Below, piece by piece: positions 43,920 to 56,600 of a stretch of 64,000 nucleotides of DNA (within the stretch, counting starts at the first letter, position 1; every line of letters starts with the position of its first letter). The notes below the pieces were generated by a model. The model ran no database searches. It worked only from the letters and a program-made list of their open reading frames with translations, and was not told where the DNA came from. This stretch comes from Torreya grandis (Eukaryota > Streptophyta > Pinopsida > Cupressales > Taxaceae), in contig JARHVA010004228.1 of NCBI GenBank assembly GCA_037957365.1, positions 1,459,501 to 1,523,500 of the forward strand, written 5' to 3'. The position numbers and the translations under genes were made by a program.

Positions 43920-45080
43920 GATGATACCCGAATTAAGTTGTGCACCGTATCTAGATGTTGAAGGAGCTCCTCTTTGGATGTGGAGGAAGACACCTATAAG
44001 AAGAATAAGACTTGAACAAAGAAAAAGTTAGATAGAGATATGGTGGACTACCGAGCAAAGCTCGGTCCCAGAAGTGTAAAAACTTCCTTATGGGATGACA
44101 GTCCACTTTTTGATTAAAAAGAGTGTCAGATAAAGAAATAATAATGACATAAAGAAAGAGAAATAGATAACGCGTACCTGATTCCTGCAATCTATCTGTC
44201 ACAGTCACCGATGCCGATTAGTCTGCCATCATCAGTTTGTCAATGTTGTCGACGTCGGTTATGCTGCTGATATCAGTAGGGGAAATGGGCCTTGGATGGG
44301 TTTCAGGGTTGTCTTTGGTTGACAGAAGGGTCTATGGAGATTGGAGGTTCGTGCAGGGTTACAGGACAATAGATAGGGTCTTAGGAGGGACAAGGGTAGA
44401 GGGTATGTGTGAGATGAGGTGAAGGATATGGGGAAGGCCTCTCAGCCTCTCCAAGAAGAAAGCCGGGTTTGGTCTCAACAGTACTCAAAAATAACAAATG
44501 GACTAATTACCAATGCATCCTAAATTACTGAAATGAAAGGCAGAAGAATACTTAGCTCTTGAGTGTGCTCGTTGATTGTCCAGAGTCCAGAGAGAGAAGA
44601 CCTGGAGAGAGGAAGATCCAAAGTCCAGATTCGTGATTCGCGATTCATGATTCATCAGCCCGTAACTCAGCATTAGAATTCGGTTTAAGTAAACCGACAT
44701 CGGTGAATCCACCGACGTCGATCGACAGTTGATCGACGTCAGTGGCTAGAGAATGGGTAAAAGGGCTATTTTTAGCCCTTTGCCCATTTCTCCATGCACT
44801 GAGTGTATTTTCCATTGGAGAATGGTCAAATGATAGGGTTATTATGCATGAGTGTTGGTTAGGAGGTTGGAATGGGTCTTAGGTGGTTATGATTTGGATG
44901 ACTTAGTCTTGAGGTGAGTCATAGGGTAGGAAATGGTCTTAGGGGTGAGGTGTCCAAGGCAAGGTGTCCTAGGTGAGGTGTCCTAGGTGAGGTCATAATT
45001 TAAAATAAATAGTTTATTTTAAATTAATAAGGTGTGGTTTAGGACCAAGGGGAGTCGACACAATTTTGGTGTCTACAACA
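43920..45080. repeat. Probable LTR sequence with strong hairpins and GACGTCGG motifs
   Basis: The right edge reads GGTGTCTACAACA, a usual plant gypsy LTR ending, followed by ATGAA. The left edge is uncertain. GACGTCGG-type motifs lie at 44205-44280 and 44690-44750. Hairpins lie at 44043-44127, 44715-44738 and 44755-44785. Two phrases, GTCATAGGGTAGG and AAGGTGTCCTAGGTGAGG, are repeated near 44920-44995. It has the higher GC of an LTR in this window. No second copy is present, so it is either a solo LTR or half of an incomplete element. Confidence 0.45.
44043..44106. other. Three-way-junction inverted-repeat structure
   Basis: The outer stem is GTGGACT (44043-44049) with AGTCCAC (44100-44106). 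Inside is ACCGAGC-AAA-GCTCGGT (44050-44066). Next comes CCCA..TGGG (44067-44070 with 44091-44094), closing GAAGT..ACTTC (44071-44075 with 44082-44086). A fourth hairpin, CACTTTTT-GATT-AAAAAGAGTG, follows directly (about 44104-44125). No function is evident. Confidence 0.7.
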
Positions 45081-45699
45081 ATGAATAAAATTCATGTATA
45101 TGTAGGCTTTACATAGGGAAAACCTCATCTTCAAAGATCATTACATGTTATAAAGTCTGAAAAATAAGATACATCTTAATTTAATTCAAAAGACTTTGTA
45201 GGTACAAAATGTTTCTTGAGATACACGAAAATATATTATAAATATCTAATACCAAAATTAGACAAATAAGATAGTTATGGCATATAAACACAAGTGATCA
45301 TTATGATTGGAATTAAGTTAAATGAAAATTTATCTAAATTATTTTTTATTAAATGAAATAAAAATAGGAACTAATGATGTACTAGAAACCATCATTTATT
45401 TAACACTTACTTTGGTGAAGAGGAAACTATTGTATAACTTGACATAGCTATAGAAGATTATGAAATTATAGTTGTAACTAAATTATAATCTGAGGGTACA
45501 TGCAGGGTAACTGAAATAGATCTAACTTGAGTAAACACAACTCCAACTAGACCATCTACCAATGTGTATACTAGAGCAAAGGATGAAATTGTTGATTATA
45601 AAGCTAATAATAATTAGACTCCTAATAGGGCAGCTAATTACTTATGTTTCTCAACATTTTATCACTATTTCTTCCTTTTATATGCTACTAAGCATGTTG
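45081..45699. other. No recognisable feature
   Basis: AT-rich, short frames only, no repeat or domain motif seen. Confidence 0.3.
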
Positions 45700-47400
45700 T
45701 ATGATCAAATTCTATTAATTCAATATTAATAATAGGAACTTTGAATAATGTCTTGATTTTTCTCAACAATATCTTATGTATACCTAGTGAAACTTAAAAA
45801 CATTCATAGAGTCCTTGGGATTGGTCTATATTTTCCTTGGAAAATCTAATAAAGTCAATAAATTTATCACTTATTCCATGAGTAACATTGTATATATTTT
45901 CTCTTAAATCTTTCATGTAGGATTGGAGTTGGTTGTCAGCAATTAACAACCCAAGAGAAGAAATCAATTTAACTATTGGGAGATATGCTTAAGGCCATCT
46001 CTTTTACTATTTACATAATTCAGATCCATATTTATATCCTTGAGTGGCAATAGATTGAATTCAAAGTATGAATTATCTCTTAATACCTTAGTAATGTTAT
46101 AAAATTTGGCATATATGAGCCTAAAAAATTCATTGAAATTAATCACATTACCCCATTCTGGCTGGGGTTCAACTTTAGATATGTGTATATCAAGTTTAAG
46201 ATTATAGAGGGATTTAGATATGTTTTATACCTTTTCTATTGTTTCCTAAGATGCTTCCATCCTTTTTTAGATTCTAATCACTTAATCACTTGATGTAGAC
46301 CATGGAACGCTTTTGTTAAGAACCCCATCACTAGCATCAACTATAGAGATTGGGTCTTCTTCAAACTCATCATGTTATCCATGATTTTTTTCCTTTTCTT
46401 AATCACCTTGAAGATTTATTCCTCTTTTCATAATTAAATTTGTTTTTCCCATTTTGACATATTTATTTTATTGACCTTTTTCATTTGCTTTGTTGTTTAT
46501 TCTATTTCTAATATAATTTTGGGGTCTTCAATAATAAGTAAATTTTGCCTAGATAATTTCTCTATTTTTAGTTGTTGCATCCATTGTGGTGTCAATATTG
46601 GTCCGATTGAGGAGGTTGACTCAAGTTATTAAAGAACAAGGGATGTGATAGATTATGGAGGTGGAATGAGTGCTGAGGGGACAAGTGAAGTGGGTGAGAT
46701 TAGATACATGGGAAATGAAAATGTAGGGAATCATGGATCAATCATCCTCTCTATAAAAACATTAAAGTGATCTAGGATCTTGGTTGTATGAAATCTTACA
46801 TTTGGAGAGTCATTAATGATAGTGACCACAAGGTATGTTGTTAGAGTGCTTCCAGTCATTAGCAGTCCCAACATGTAAATAGTTTGTAAAAATGGATTGG
46901 GAAACCAAGTCCTCAAACCTTTAGGATTGAAAGACAAAAGATAGAGCTTCGTATGAAATTGTTAGTGTAATGTCAATAGTATTTTATAAAAATTATGCTA
47001 TGTAATGACAACCTCTATTGTAGTTTGTAAAACTTGTCTAATTGTAAGAAAATGTTGTATTGGTAGTGATAGTGTTAATTAGAGAAAAAATATTAAGTAG
47101 AGAATTAGGAGGGTCATCTGAGATAATGGGAATTGAAATTCGAATAACATATGGAAAAACATTAACCAAAGGAATAATAGTGGAAACAACATAGATGTAA
47201 ACTAAACCAATGGGAGTAATGACAAATGAAGTGATATCAAAAGCAAAATCTAAGGAAACTAAAGTATGAATTGTAAAAATAAGGGTATCAATGGGATAAA
47301 CATGAATTTTGACTAAAGACACAATAGGAATATCCTTGTTTATTTCCATATTTTAAACATGATATTTATCTTCCACATTTTTTTTTATATTGGTTGTAAT
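45700..47400 (-). pseudogene. Unidentified decayed coding remnant
   Basis: The minus strand gives protein-like pieces in order. First is a low-complexity I/T/P/S-rich stretch (47349-47038, 103 codons open). Then comes RFEDLV and a 68-codon open piece at 46937-46731. Next is EPQPEWGNVINFNEFFRLIY with AKFYNITKVLRDNSYFEFNL (near 46180-46060), followed by ISSLGLLIADNQLQSYMKDL, RENIYNVTHGISDKFIDFIR and FSKENIDQSQGLYECFKF (to about 45800). Stops and frameshifts are frequent. I do not recognise the family. Its style (low-complexity segment, then a helical charged part) resembles the 50.8-54.5 kb remnant. Confidence 0.35.
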
Positions 47401-50400
47401 AGAGATATGAAAAGATCTAGGGTTAGAGGTCCCAAAATTTACTTGAGTAAAAATATTTTTAAATATGTTAGATGCATGCAATCCTTCTATATCCTCCTCT
47501 AAAGAGTCATACTATTGTCTGATGACTAAGTTATGTTAAATGATACTCTTTGTAACTATGGTATATATTATGGTCTCTCCTCTAATCTAACCCCTAAAGC
47601 TTGTAGAGTACTTGAAAGAGTTATTTAAACCTGAGAGACCATAAGAGGCCATGCTAAGGGGGGAAGACAAGGTGGTTGATTCATTACTTGTTAAGGTGGT
47701 TAGTGTATATGGTACTCCATAGTTTGAATTAGGGACCTATTTGTGCTCAAAATTTTACCATGAAACAAGCCAAAATCAAAAAAATGAGTCAAACACCAGG
47801 AGAATGCAAATAAGGGCAGATGATCCCACATAATGGAAAGAGACACAATCAAGGGAGTCAATGATTATGCCTAGGGAAAGATCAGTGAAATATCATTCCA
47901 ATCCCACAATCAAAATAATAGTAGACAAATAATTGAATGGGAGATGAAGCCTCTAAGCACAAAATATAACTATAAACAAAATAAGAAGAATGACACGTGA
48001 CCACATGAAGAACAAGAAATAGAGGAAGAATAATAACAAATAGTTCCAAAAAGGGCTTAATCTTGAACATTGTTCCATATATACAGATAAATACTAATAC
48101 ATTAAAATATTAAGGCTTATATAAAAATTATGTGTCTAAATATACATATACATATATTGAACCTAGACATATATTAAATAATTTAGAATTACTAGTCGAA
48201 ATACCCTATAAAAAGGTTCACATACATTGTATCACCAAGATGCATGAGTCAGAGCATAGGATATGTAAATGTAAAATGTAAGAATTTTGATGAACGACAT
48301 GAGAAATAAATAAAAACTAATTTAAATCAAACTCATCTAACATAGACCCCAATTAGAATAATCTAACATAATAATATGTTTATGAAGGGCCCCTTCTCAC
48401 AATTATCTCTCAATAAATAAGGGGACAGTCAAAGAATTCATTAAAATATATGAGAAATAACCTCATACACAATACATATCTATATTGATCCCAAGGTAGG
48501 CCTAATGAAATTAATTTGAAAGCATATATATTCAGGTCTTATTAAATGTTCACTTTTAATCTCTTTATTTCTCATGTAAACAAATTAGCTCTTCACTTAT
48601 CTAGATAAAATAAAGCATAAAATTATACCAAACTCCATAATTATTTTTAGTTAATCTATAGACACCATATTTTCCAACTATTTAAAAAATGTAATAACGA
48701 TCCTCTAACTTAATTTACAATGAAGTATCAAATCTAAGTGACACTTATATCATTGGTTTTTCTCCCATTTTTCCACATATCCCTTCCCCTTAATTTATAC
48801 CATCCCCTTGATGTTGTTATTTACTTTCATAGATAATAGTCCATACAAAAATGAGTAATGTTCCTAAGCAAATCAACTAAAAACATTAACTTTTAAATGT
48901 CAAAACACTAATAATTTAAGATTCAAATAGTAATACATATCACAACCTCTAGCAATTGATAATACCTTAAGTAAAATATACCATGTCTAGTATATAATAG
49001 AATTATCTATAGTACTTGAAATATGTCAGAGATAGTATCATACTTCAAAAATTATTTAATACACCTGACATAATAAGATTATTTTCTTATGTTTTTAGAT
49101 TAATGCCATCTGCAATACAAGATATTTGTATATGTGTGCCACCATATTTTTTAAAATACATTGCTCAAATATAGGATTCAAGAACTCTTGGAATTTAGTT
49201 GTAGATTTTTAAAAAAATATCCATAAATTTTCCACCCTTACACAAATTATAAATGAACATTGTATCCTACCATCACATTCATCCACATCAACATGAGTAA
49301 TGGTGGTGCCCTCCAAATGAGTTGGTAATTAAATTAAATTCAATTTCATTTTACTGTTAGAATGATTTTATATATCATATATTATAAAAAACACTAATAC
49401 ATGAAGGTTATTGTTATCAATTAGATTTTGCACCCATTTATATTTGTAGATTATAAGTAGTATGAATTACAGCATGTGAAAAATTTAGAAACATAATGGG
49501 ATCACCTCCAAGCTATGGAACCTTCACGAATTGAGGTAAATCTCCAGAGAAGGCCAACTTCCTTTCACTAAGCTTAGTGCAACTAGTATATGACTAGTTT
49601 ATGTCAAACTATTGTCTCTCGGTGATATTTATCCTAACTAGGGTTTGAATTATGAGGAAAAGAGTTTCAAAATGAGTTAAAAATTAGAAAATGGTGATTT
49701 CACCAAATAGTATAGTGGAAATTAATGCTTGATTTATTTGAACACAGTTAAATATTTAATATAATGAGTTTATTAAGAATAATATTGCATAAATATGAGA
49801 TCAAAGGTAATATTGAATCTTTATCAAATAAGGAACAATTTTATTTATTTTCCATCAATATGCTTTCAAAAGGGTAGAAATAATACCATAGATGAATGTA
49901 TATGATTAAAAAAAGAATCAGAGTATTCACAAACTTAATAAATAGTTGTACATACATAAAGATGACACAACACAAGGAAGGCAAAACTTCAGTCTATTAG
50001 CTTTCTCCAAGTTACAACATGTAGATCAATTATATAAAGGAAGAATAATCTCTCTAATAGCACAAAAAATAAAATGGGATACATAGGGAACCCATACTTA
50101 TACAAAATAAATCCTTTGAGAGAGATAAATTAAAAAAAACCTTACACTCAGTTCCAAAGTAAGAAAATCTAGGAAAATTCATGCAAATGTCCTCCTCTTT
50201 AGTTTGAAATGGTGTCTTTAATGGAGTAGATGGTGGAAAAGAAGTAGGTAGCTACTAGACTCTTTAACAAGTGGTAAAGGAATTAGATAAATCCATTGGA
50301 ATCTTCTAGTTGAATAATTTCTTCTTTGAGTTCTGCTACTGTTGTCTCTCCTAAGAAATAGGGTGCAAAAATGAACCATCACTTGGTAAACATTGAATGT

Positions 50401-50749
50401 CTCTAGATATTTTAGGTTATAATTTGCAAAACCTAATTTTTAATTTGAAGTGAAGACTTTTAAAACATTTAAGTCATTCATCTTGACAAAAAGGAAAGTG
50501 TAAATTACAACATGAGTTTTTAAAAATTAATCAATTCAAACTTTGTCAAAATGAAAAGTGTGAATTACAAGTTTTCACTTTACAAATTAAGCATGACAAA
50601 AAGATAATTGAAAATTACAAGTAGCTTTTTCTCAACTCAAAGATAAGAGCTATCAAAATGATAGTTGCAATTTGAAACTTGAAACTTTACAATATATCTT
50701 ACAACCAAAATGTAATTTATATAATGCATTTTACAACTAATTGAAAAAA
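47401..50749. other. Long AT-rich stretch without a recognised gene
   Basis: No domain motif, terminal repeat or RNA gene seen on either strand. Between about 50460 and 50700 a loose repeat carries CTTTACAA, GTGTAAATTACAA and TTGACAAAA-like phrases, similar in flavour to the repeats at 55.3-56.3 kb. Confidence 0.3.
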
Positions 50750-53700
50750 TTAATCCACAACCATGAACTCTAAATATTTTGTGTCCCTTTTTGCTTGTAT
50801 CTTATCGATATAAGTGTCAAATCTTCTAAATATCTCTTGAAGGCATTATTTGTTAGGACCAAATATGTAAAGGTTATTGATCTCACATTCTGCTATTACT
50901 ATAGATAGTTCCCTAGATGTAGCTCTATAGACTTGAGTATCTTTTCCCATTTAATCTAGTGTATTATGGTACCTGATGAATCAGTGGATGGAGATAAAGA
51001 TTAAAGTTGTAACTTGTGCTGATTCTTTCTTGACTACCCCCTTAAATTTGTCTAAGACCTCTTAAACAGTAAGGGGTTGATCTTGGTCATCTATTTCTTC
51101 ACATGAAAATTTATCAAGTAAATCTTCAATGTCATAAATTATATCTGTGGCCTTGTCACATGTACTTTTAGGATTAATAATACTCTCAGTAAGTATCCTG
51201 ATTCTAAAATGGGATACCCTATCTAGATATTCATGCCATGCATAACTCTATAATATATTTTTTGACATGAGGGTGTCAGTATCAATTAGGTCAATAACCT
51301 ACAATTTTATAAAGTATAGGTTTAGACTTTTAATCTCTTCCTCATATTTGATTATCTCTAGCTTAAGAGATGTACCATTATCCTTCAGATTCTTATAATA
51401 GTCCATTTCCAACTCTATCACTCTATTTCCCTTTATGGCGAGTTCATCAACTGAGTGTTTTGTGTCCCTTCCCATGGTACCAATCTCTATCATTGCCTCA
51501 AATGTTTCTTTATCAGGGAATTGAGCAAGAGATTGAGTTGGCTGGGTTGTTATCTCTATAAAATTCCTCAAGATAGTTGTTAATTTCTTAACTTTATTTT
51601 TTAGTTCATCTTTAGTGACCTTATCACTATCCCTTTTCTCAAAAAGAGAGCTTATACTTTGCTGAACATCATGATTCAACATCTTTCTTATCGAATGACC
51701 CAAGTGCACTTTAGATATTTGGTAATTCCCTACTACCAAATATTCCTTTTGTTTATCCAGTGGAGGAAATGTTATCTCCATATATATTTGACCTACTACA
51801 TCATATGATATTTTGGAGATGGTCCTAGGGCTTATCTTTGGTCATTTGGATGCCTCTAAAGACCAAATTCTAGAGTGCTAAGAGACATCAATTATTTCCT
51901 TTTCTTCAATACTGATTGTGTTATCCAACTTGGAGTGGCAAATTGTGAATCTTGGGTTGCTCCAATGATCACTATCATTTGTGAATATTTAGCTAAACCT
52001 ATTATACTAGTGATTATTAAGATAAGTATTGTATATATCATTGAAATTTATCTTGAATCCTTAGCTGATGATTTGGTTATCTCTTCCCCATTGGTGGGTT
52101 GAGTAGCCATAATTGTATAAGTGGGTCCTTCTATCTCCACGTCCTTGGTGGGGGCTTGGGTTACTATGAGAGTGGAATAAATGGGTAATTGAATGGGTGA
52201 AGTGGGTATATATATGCTTACCAAGGGTGTGGAATATATGTGACACATGTGAAAAGGTAGGCACATGTGGTTGTAATAGGTGAACTTGTGGAAGGGTGGA
52301 ATCCAAGGAATTAAATGAATCAATTAATGTAGTGGGAACAATCAGAGTAGATGAAATGGGTAGTGTGATTAGAGATGAAAATGAAGCTATATTTATCTTA
52401 TTAGTTAGGATGGATAGTGGGATTGTAGTCAAAATTACTAAGTCCAAAACCATGTACTACTGGGTGGTATTAGTGATTAATAACATGGTAGTGGATATTC
52501 AGGATGATGTAGAAGTGATAGCAGAAGAGGGAGGTGAAGGTGGATTTAGAGTATCCAACTATGTTAATTGGTTTATTACCAAAGGAGTCACTTGAATAGG
52601 TAGATTAGGTGAAGGTTTAATTACTTGCATAGGTCGACTCATGAAAACATGAAGGGGGAGTATTGTGGTTGGTCGAATAGTAGAGACATGAGGAGGGACT
52701 ACTTGTGTCAATTAAATAGTAGTTGTCCTTTGTAAAAGTTGATAGTGGTTGATTGATTAGTTGGACTGCTAGCTCTTGGCTACTATAAGGAGCCCTTTTT
52801 TTCTTCTACTTCTACTTTCACTCATGTGATACAACTAGATTCACTACTTGGTCTACTTGGGTTTCACTATTGGAACCCTCTACTACTAATACCACTACAT
52901 ATTTCTCCTTCATTTCTCTCATCCTGTCTATAATACTTAGGGTTTCTTTCATTATTTTGAATCCTTTGCTCCTTAACCAATTTATTTTTCTATTTATAAC
53001 TTAGGTGGTCATATCCATCAATGATAAGGATTCAGGTATAAACCACCTGACTAGTGGAAGAGGTTGGAGAAATATTTTATTATCATAATACACCCTATCT
53101 ACTAACTTCTCATCATCTTTCAATTTTTTAAGAATTGGTGCCATGTTGTAGTTTTTTATTTTCTCAAAGGTCATCCTTGAATAAACTCTTAATCTAAATT
53201 CCTCTTCATCTTACATATCTTCCAAATAATCTTCATAGAAATGAATGTGGGAATATGTGGCACCTACTATATTGGTAACATAGCTAGTCACATCATAGAA
53301 GGGCCTTATATTAAGAACTCTCAAGGTCATTTGAATCATCTCTACATTTGTAAATTTAGATTTTGATAGGGAAGGGAAGGTATATCTCCCTATGCTAATA
53401 GGGAAGTGGATCCCTGCCTTATGCCTATTTGATAAAAACTTATGGGTTTCCATAAGTTACCTAACAAGTTCCATTAGGGCCCATTTGTCACTTACATACC
53501 TTGTAAGGGTGTATGGATAACCACTAAAACCACCCACTTTGATAAATGAATATGTACGGAACTGGATGAAAAATACCCCCCACCGAGTAATTTATGTAGT
53601 TGTAGCATCATAAAATCTTCTCCTTCATAGTTCCTTTTTAAATCTAATTATGATGAAGTATACAAAAGCATCATTGACACTTATTAATTCTCATTTTCTT

Positions 53701-54500
53701 GCCTCAAAGGTGAGGTTAGGGTAGTAGTTAAAAACCTGGTTGATTTGATTAGGCACTATATTAAATCCTAGGAATTCTCTCCTTTTTGCTAAGATATTGA
53801 CAAGATATGATGTCATATAAAACTTGCCTATAGTTTGGACCTCTATCACCTATTTGTGAATGGAGTCAAAAATCAATTGGGCCTAGTGCATGTATTTTTT
53901 GTTCTAATGGATTACCCAAATATACTGGTACATCCAATCCTAATAATTGTTGGCATTTTGGTCCCCTGTAACTCTGTGCAAGAGTATAATAATGTCTCCT
54001 ACTTCATCCTTGAAGTCTATCCCATATAAGGTCCTAATCATCCTTGTGGCTATAGGTCTAGGGGTTTTTAGCCATTATTTATTTAACACCTATATATAGG
54101 CTATATTATTATCCTAATATAACTATTTAGAGGAGTCAGGGGTTATATTTAGGTATCTTTTATATTCTAGAATTAGGAACATGATATCGATGAAATTAGG
54201 GTGCAGATTTAGAATATTCTCCCCTTTATCATTCACCACATCCCTTTTCTCAGCATCATAGTGTTTTACCATGGTGAGTACAAGATCAAGGATTCGTACT
54301 AAGAGTGGGGAGGCTACATCCTAGGGAAAATCACTATCATAGATGTTTTGAATCTAGTCATTCTTGAATTCTACACTTACTTTGTTCCAAAAATTTTCTA
54401 GGTCTATATGACCTAGATCTATGTCAGTGATCTCATTCATATTTGAATCTAGGCTAGATAGGACACCATATCCCTTCAACTTGAACTTCATCTCCTTTTT
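50750..54500 (-). pseudogene. Long unidentified coding remnant (about 1,200 codons)
   Basis: On the minus strand one frame stays protein-like with only scattered stops. It begins near 53880 with IGKFYMTSYLVNILAKRREF, FNIVPNQINQVFNYYPNLTF, FVYFIIIRFKKEL and VGGFSGYPYTLTRYVSDKWA, then METHKFLSNRHKAGIHFPIS and NIRPFYDVTSYVTNIVGATY (53453-53211). A T/S/P/H-rich low-complexity region follows at 52450-52050. A 160-codon uninterrupted stretch at 51781-51299 is charged and helical (LFEKRDSDKVTKDELKNKVK). Then come DIIYDIEDLLDKFSCEEIDD and RRFDTYIDKIQAKRDTKYLE to about 50760. I cannot name it. It could be an extra ORF of a large retroelement or a decayed host gene; no canonical retroelement motif occurs in it. 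Confidence 0.5.
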
Positions 54501-55317
54501 GGATGTATACTTTAGGAAAATTGGTGTGGGAAAACTAACTACAGAGTTGGGTGGGGTTTAAACTTTCTATTACAAGTAATTTCCTTGCTTTGAACTTGGT
54601 GGGGTTTTGGCTTACAATTGTAGTTAGAAAGTCTAATGGAGGCATGATATGCAATTGTAGTTGAAAAGTCTGATTGAAATGTCTGGTGGGGTTTTGACTT
54701 GTAAGTTAAAATTTTAAAGTTTGATGAAAACTCTGATAGGGTTTTTTGTCTACAGTGGCAAGTCATATTTTTGATGGGAACTTAAAGTTTCTAGAGCAAG
54801 GGGAATCTTCATCAGGGTTTTTATGTGTTTTTTTAACTGGGATCTCCACATATTTTAATCTTGCAAGGGAAGGATGGGTTTATGTTGGAATTTGTGCAAG
54901 GGATTTATGGGGAATATTTCAAATTTTATAGCTTATACAAAAACCATAAAAAACCCTATTAGGTACAATAAAAGTTAGGACAAATTTTAATAGAGATTCT
55001 AAAAAGTAGTTGAAACTTGGAAATGTGAGCAAATATGATATTCCATGGATAAAAAACCTAGAATTTTATTTGAAAAACCTATGATTAGTTAAGAGAGAAA
55101 TAATGGCAATGATTTGAAGGAAAATGCAAATGACCTATAGGAATACTATTTTTTACAAGTGTAAGGGATGACAATGGCAGATTTTGGTACATTGGTAAAT
55201 GAGGTCTAGATCATAGGTTCTCTTAGAACATAAAGCTCTGACTTTGATTTGTAATTGTGAATAATGATGAAAAAACCAAATTTATATTTATTAAATATGA
55301 AATAAATTATAAGTAGG
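54501..55317. other. Spacer between the unknown remnant and the tandem repeats
   Basis: Contains a loose repeat at 54540-54760 built on GG(T/G)GGGGTTT(T)..CTTACAATTGTAGTT-like phrases (roughly 60-70 bp spacing; three or four copies). No coding motif recognised. Confidence 0.35.
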
Positions 55318-56330
55318 GTGGTGGATGGGTAAATGATATAAAAGCAGGGTTTCAAGGTTATAGTGTAATTTTACAAGTTTGAAAAAATTTAATTTACATT
55401 CTGATCTCTACTTTTCATTGAGTGGTTTAGTTAGAGGAGGGAATGACCAGGATATTGGGTATCAAAACCTCATTTTCACTTTGAAACTTTATAAAGTTAC
55501 AAAGTGTAGCGAAAGTTCTGATTCCTATTGGGTAGGGAAGAAGAGCAAAAATTAAAACTTGATGGTGGTGGATGGGTAAATTATATAAAAGCAAGGTTTC
55601 AAGGTTATAATGTAATTTTACAAGTTTTAAAAAATTTAATTTACATTTTGATCTCTAATTTTCATTGAGTGGTTTATTTAGAGGAGGGAATGACCATGAT
55701 ATTGGGTATCAGAACCTCATTTGCACTTTGAAACTTTATAAAGTTACAAAGTGTAGCGAAAGTTCTGATTCCTATTAGGTAGGGAAGAAGAGCAAAAATT
55801 AGAACTTGAGTTACACTTTATCACTTTGCAAAGTTGTAAAGTGCAATCAAAGTTTTGATTTCTACTAGTATGGAGATTGGAAGAAAGCAAAAATCAAGTT
55901 ACACTTTACAACTTTGTAAATTTTCAAAGTGTAATTGGAGTTCCAATTCCCATTGGTATTAGGTAAGAATAAAATATGAGGTTTCAATTGCATTTTGTAT
56001 CTTGTAAAGTTGCGAAGTGTAACTCAAATTCTAGTTTCCACTAGGTATAAGGTAAGTAGGAAGTGAAGGTTTGGGTCCATTTTACAACTTTTTAAAGTTG
56101 TAAACTGCACCCAAATCTCTAATTTATGCTAGGTAACTTAGAAAAGATTTCTTGGTCATTTTTAAAGCTTTTTCTCAAAAAATTATGGGTCTCCCTTAGA
56201 GTATTGCAAAGATACAAAATGCACCCAAATTTCAATTTTTGTTAGGTAACTTGGAAAATATTTTTTGGTCATTTTTAAATGTTTTTCTCAAAACATTATG
56301 GGTCTCCCTTAGGGTACAATGTGTTTTGAT
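55318..56330. repeat. Tandem-repeat region downstream of Gypsy-E integrase
   Basis: Three kinds of repetition are present. First, a direct duplication of about 245 bp (55318-55563 and 55564-55805) shares GGTGGATGGGTAAAT and GCGAAAGTTCTGATTCCTAT. Second, from 55470 to 56150 an 80-90 bp motif recurs around CACTTT.CAACTTTG.AAAGTTG.AAAGTG, itself an inverted repeat. Third, a roughly 120-bp duplication at about 56150-56310 shares TCATTTTTAAA and CATTATGGGTCTCCCTTAG. Tandem repeats between integrase and the 3' LTR are a known trait of Tat/Ogre-type elements. Confidence 0.75.
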
Positions 56331-56600
56331 ATTTTTGGCATAAAAATATCAACATTTTTAGTGACCTCTATGGGGTGATAGCCTGATAATAAATTTCTTT
56401 CTAGTAGCCTTCTATTTCATTGGGCATGGAGTCATTTTAAGCTTTAACACACTCTATCTAGAGAAGAAAAACATTGGGAATTGCATAAATAAGAACAAAA
56501 TAGGGAAAAAAATAGAAACAAATAAAGGAAATAAAAACTCCTAATGAGTTGTATATTTATGCCAAAATGCTTATTTGGGGAAACCAACTAAACTTAATAT
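56331..56600. other. Gypsy-E 3' untranslated spacer
   Basis: AT-rich sequence between the tandem repeats and the integrase stop. No motif recognised. Confidence 0.3.

Noticed and set aside
44043..44106. Hammerhead or other self-cleaving ribozyme
   Set aside because: A three-way junction is present, but the CUGANGA and GAAA hammerhead core is missing, and no other ribozyme consensus was recognised.
44043..44106. tRNA gene
   Set aside because: The arms do not match tRNA geometry and there are no A and B boxes.
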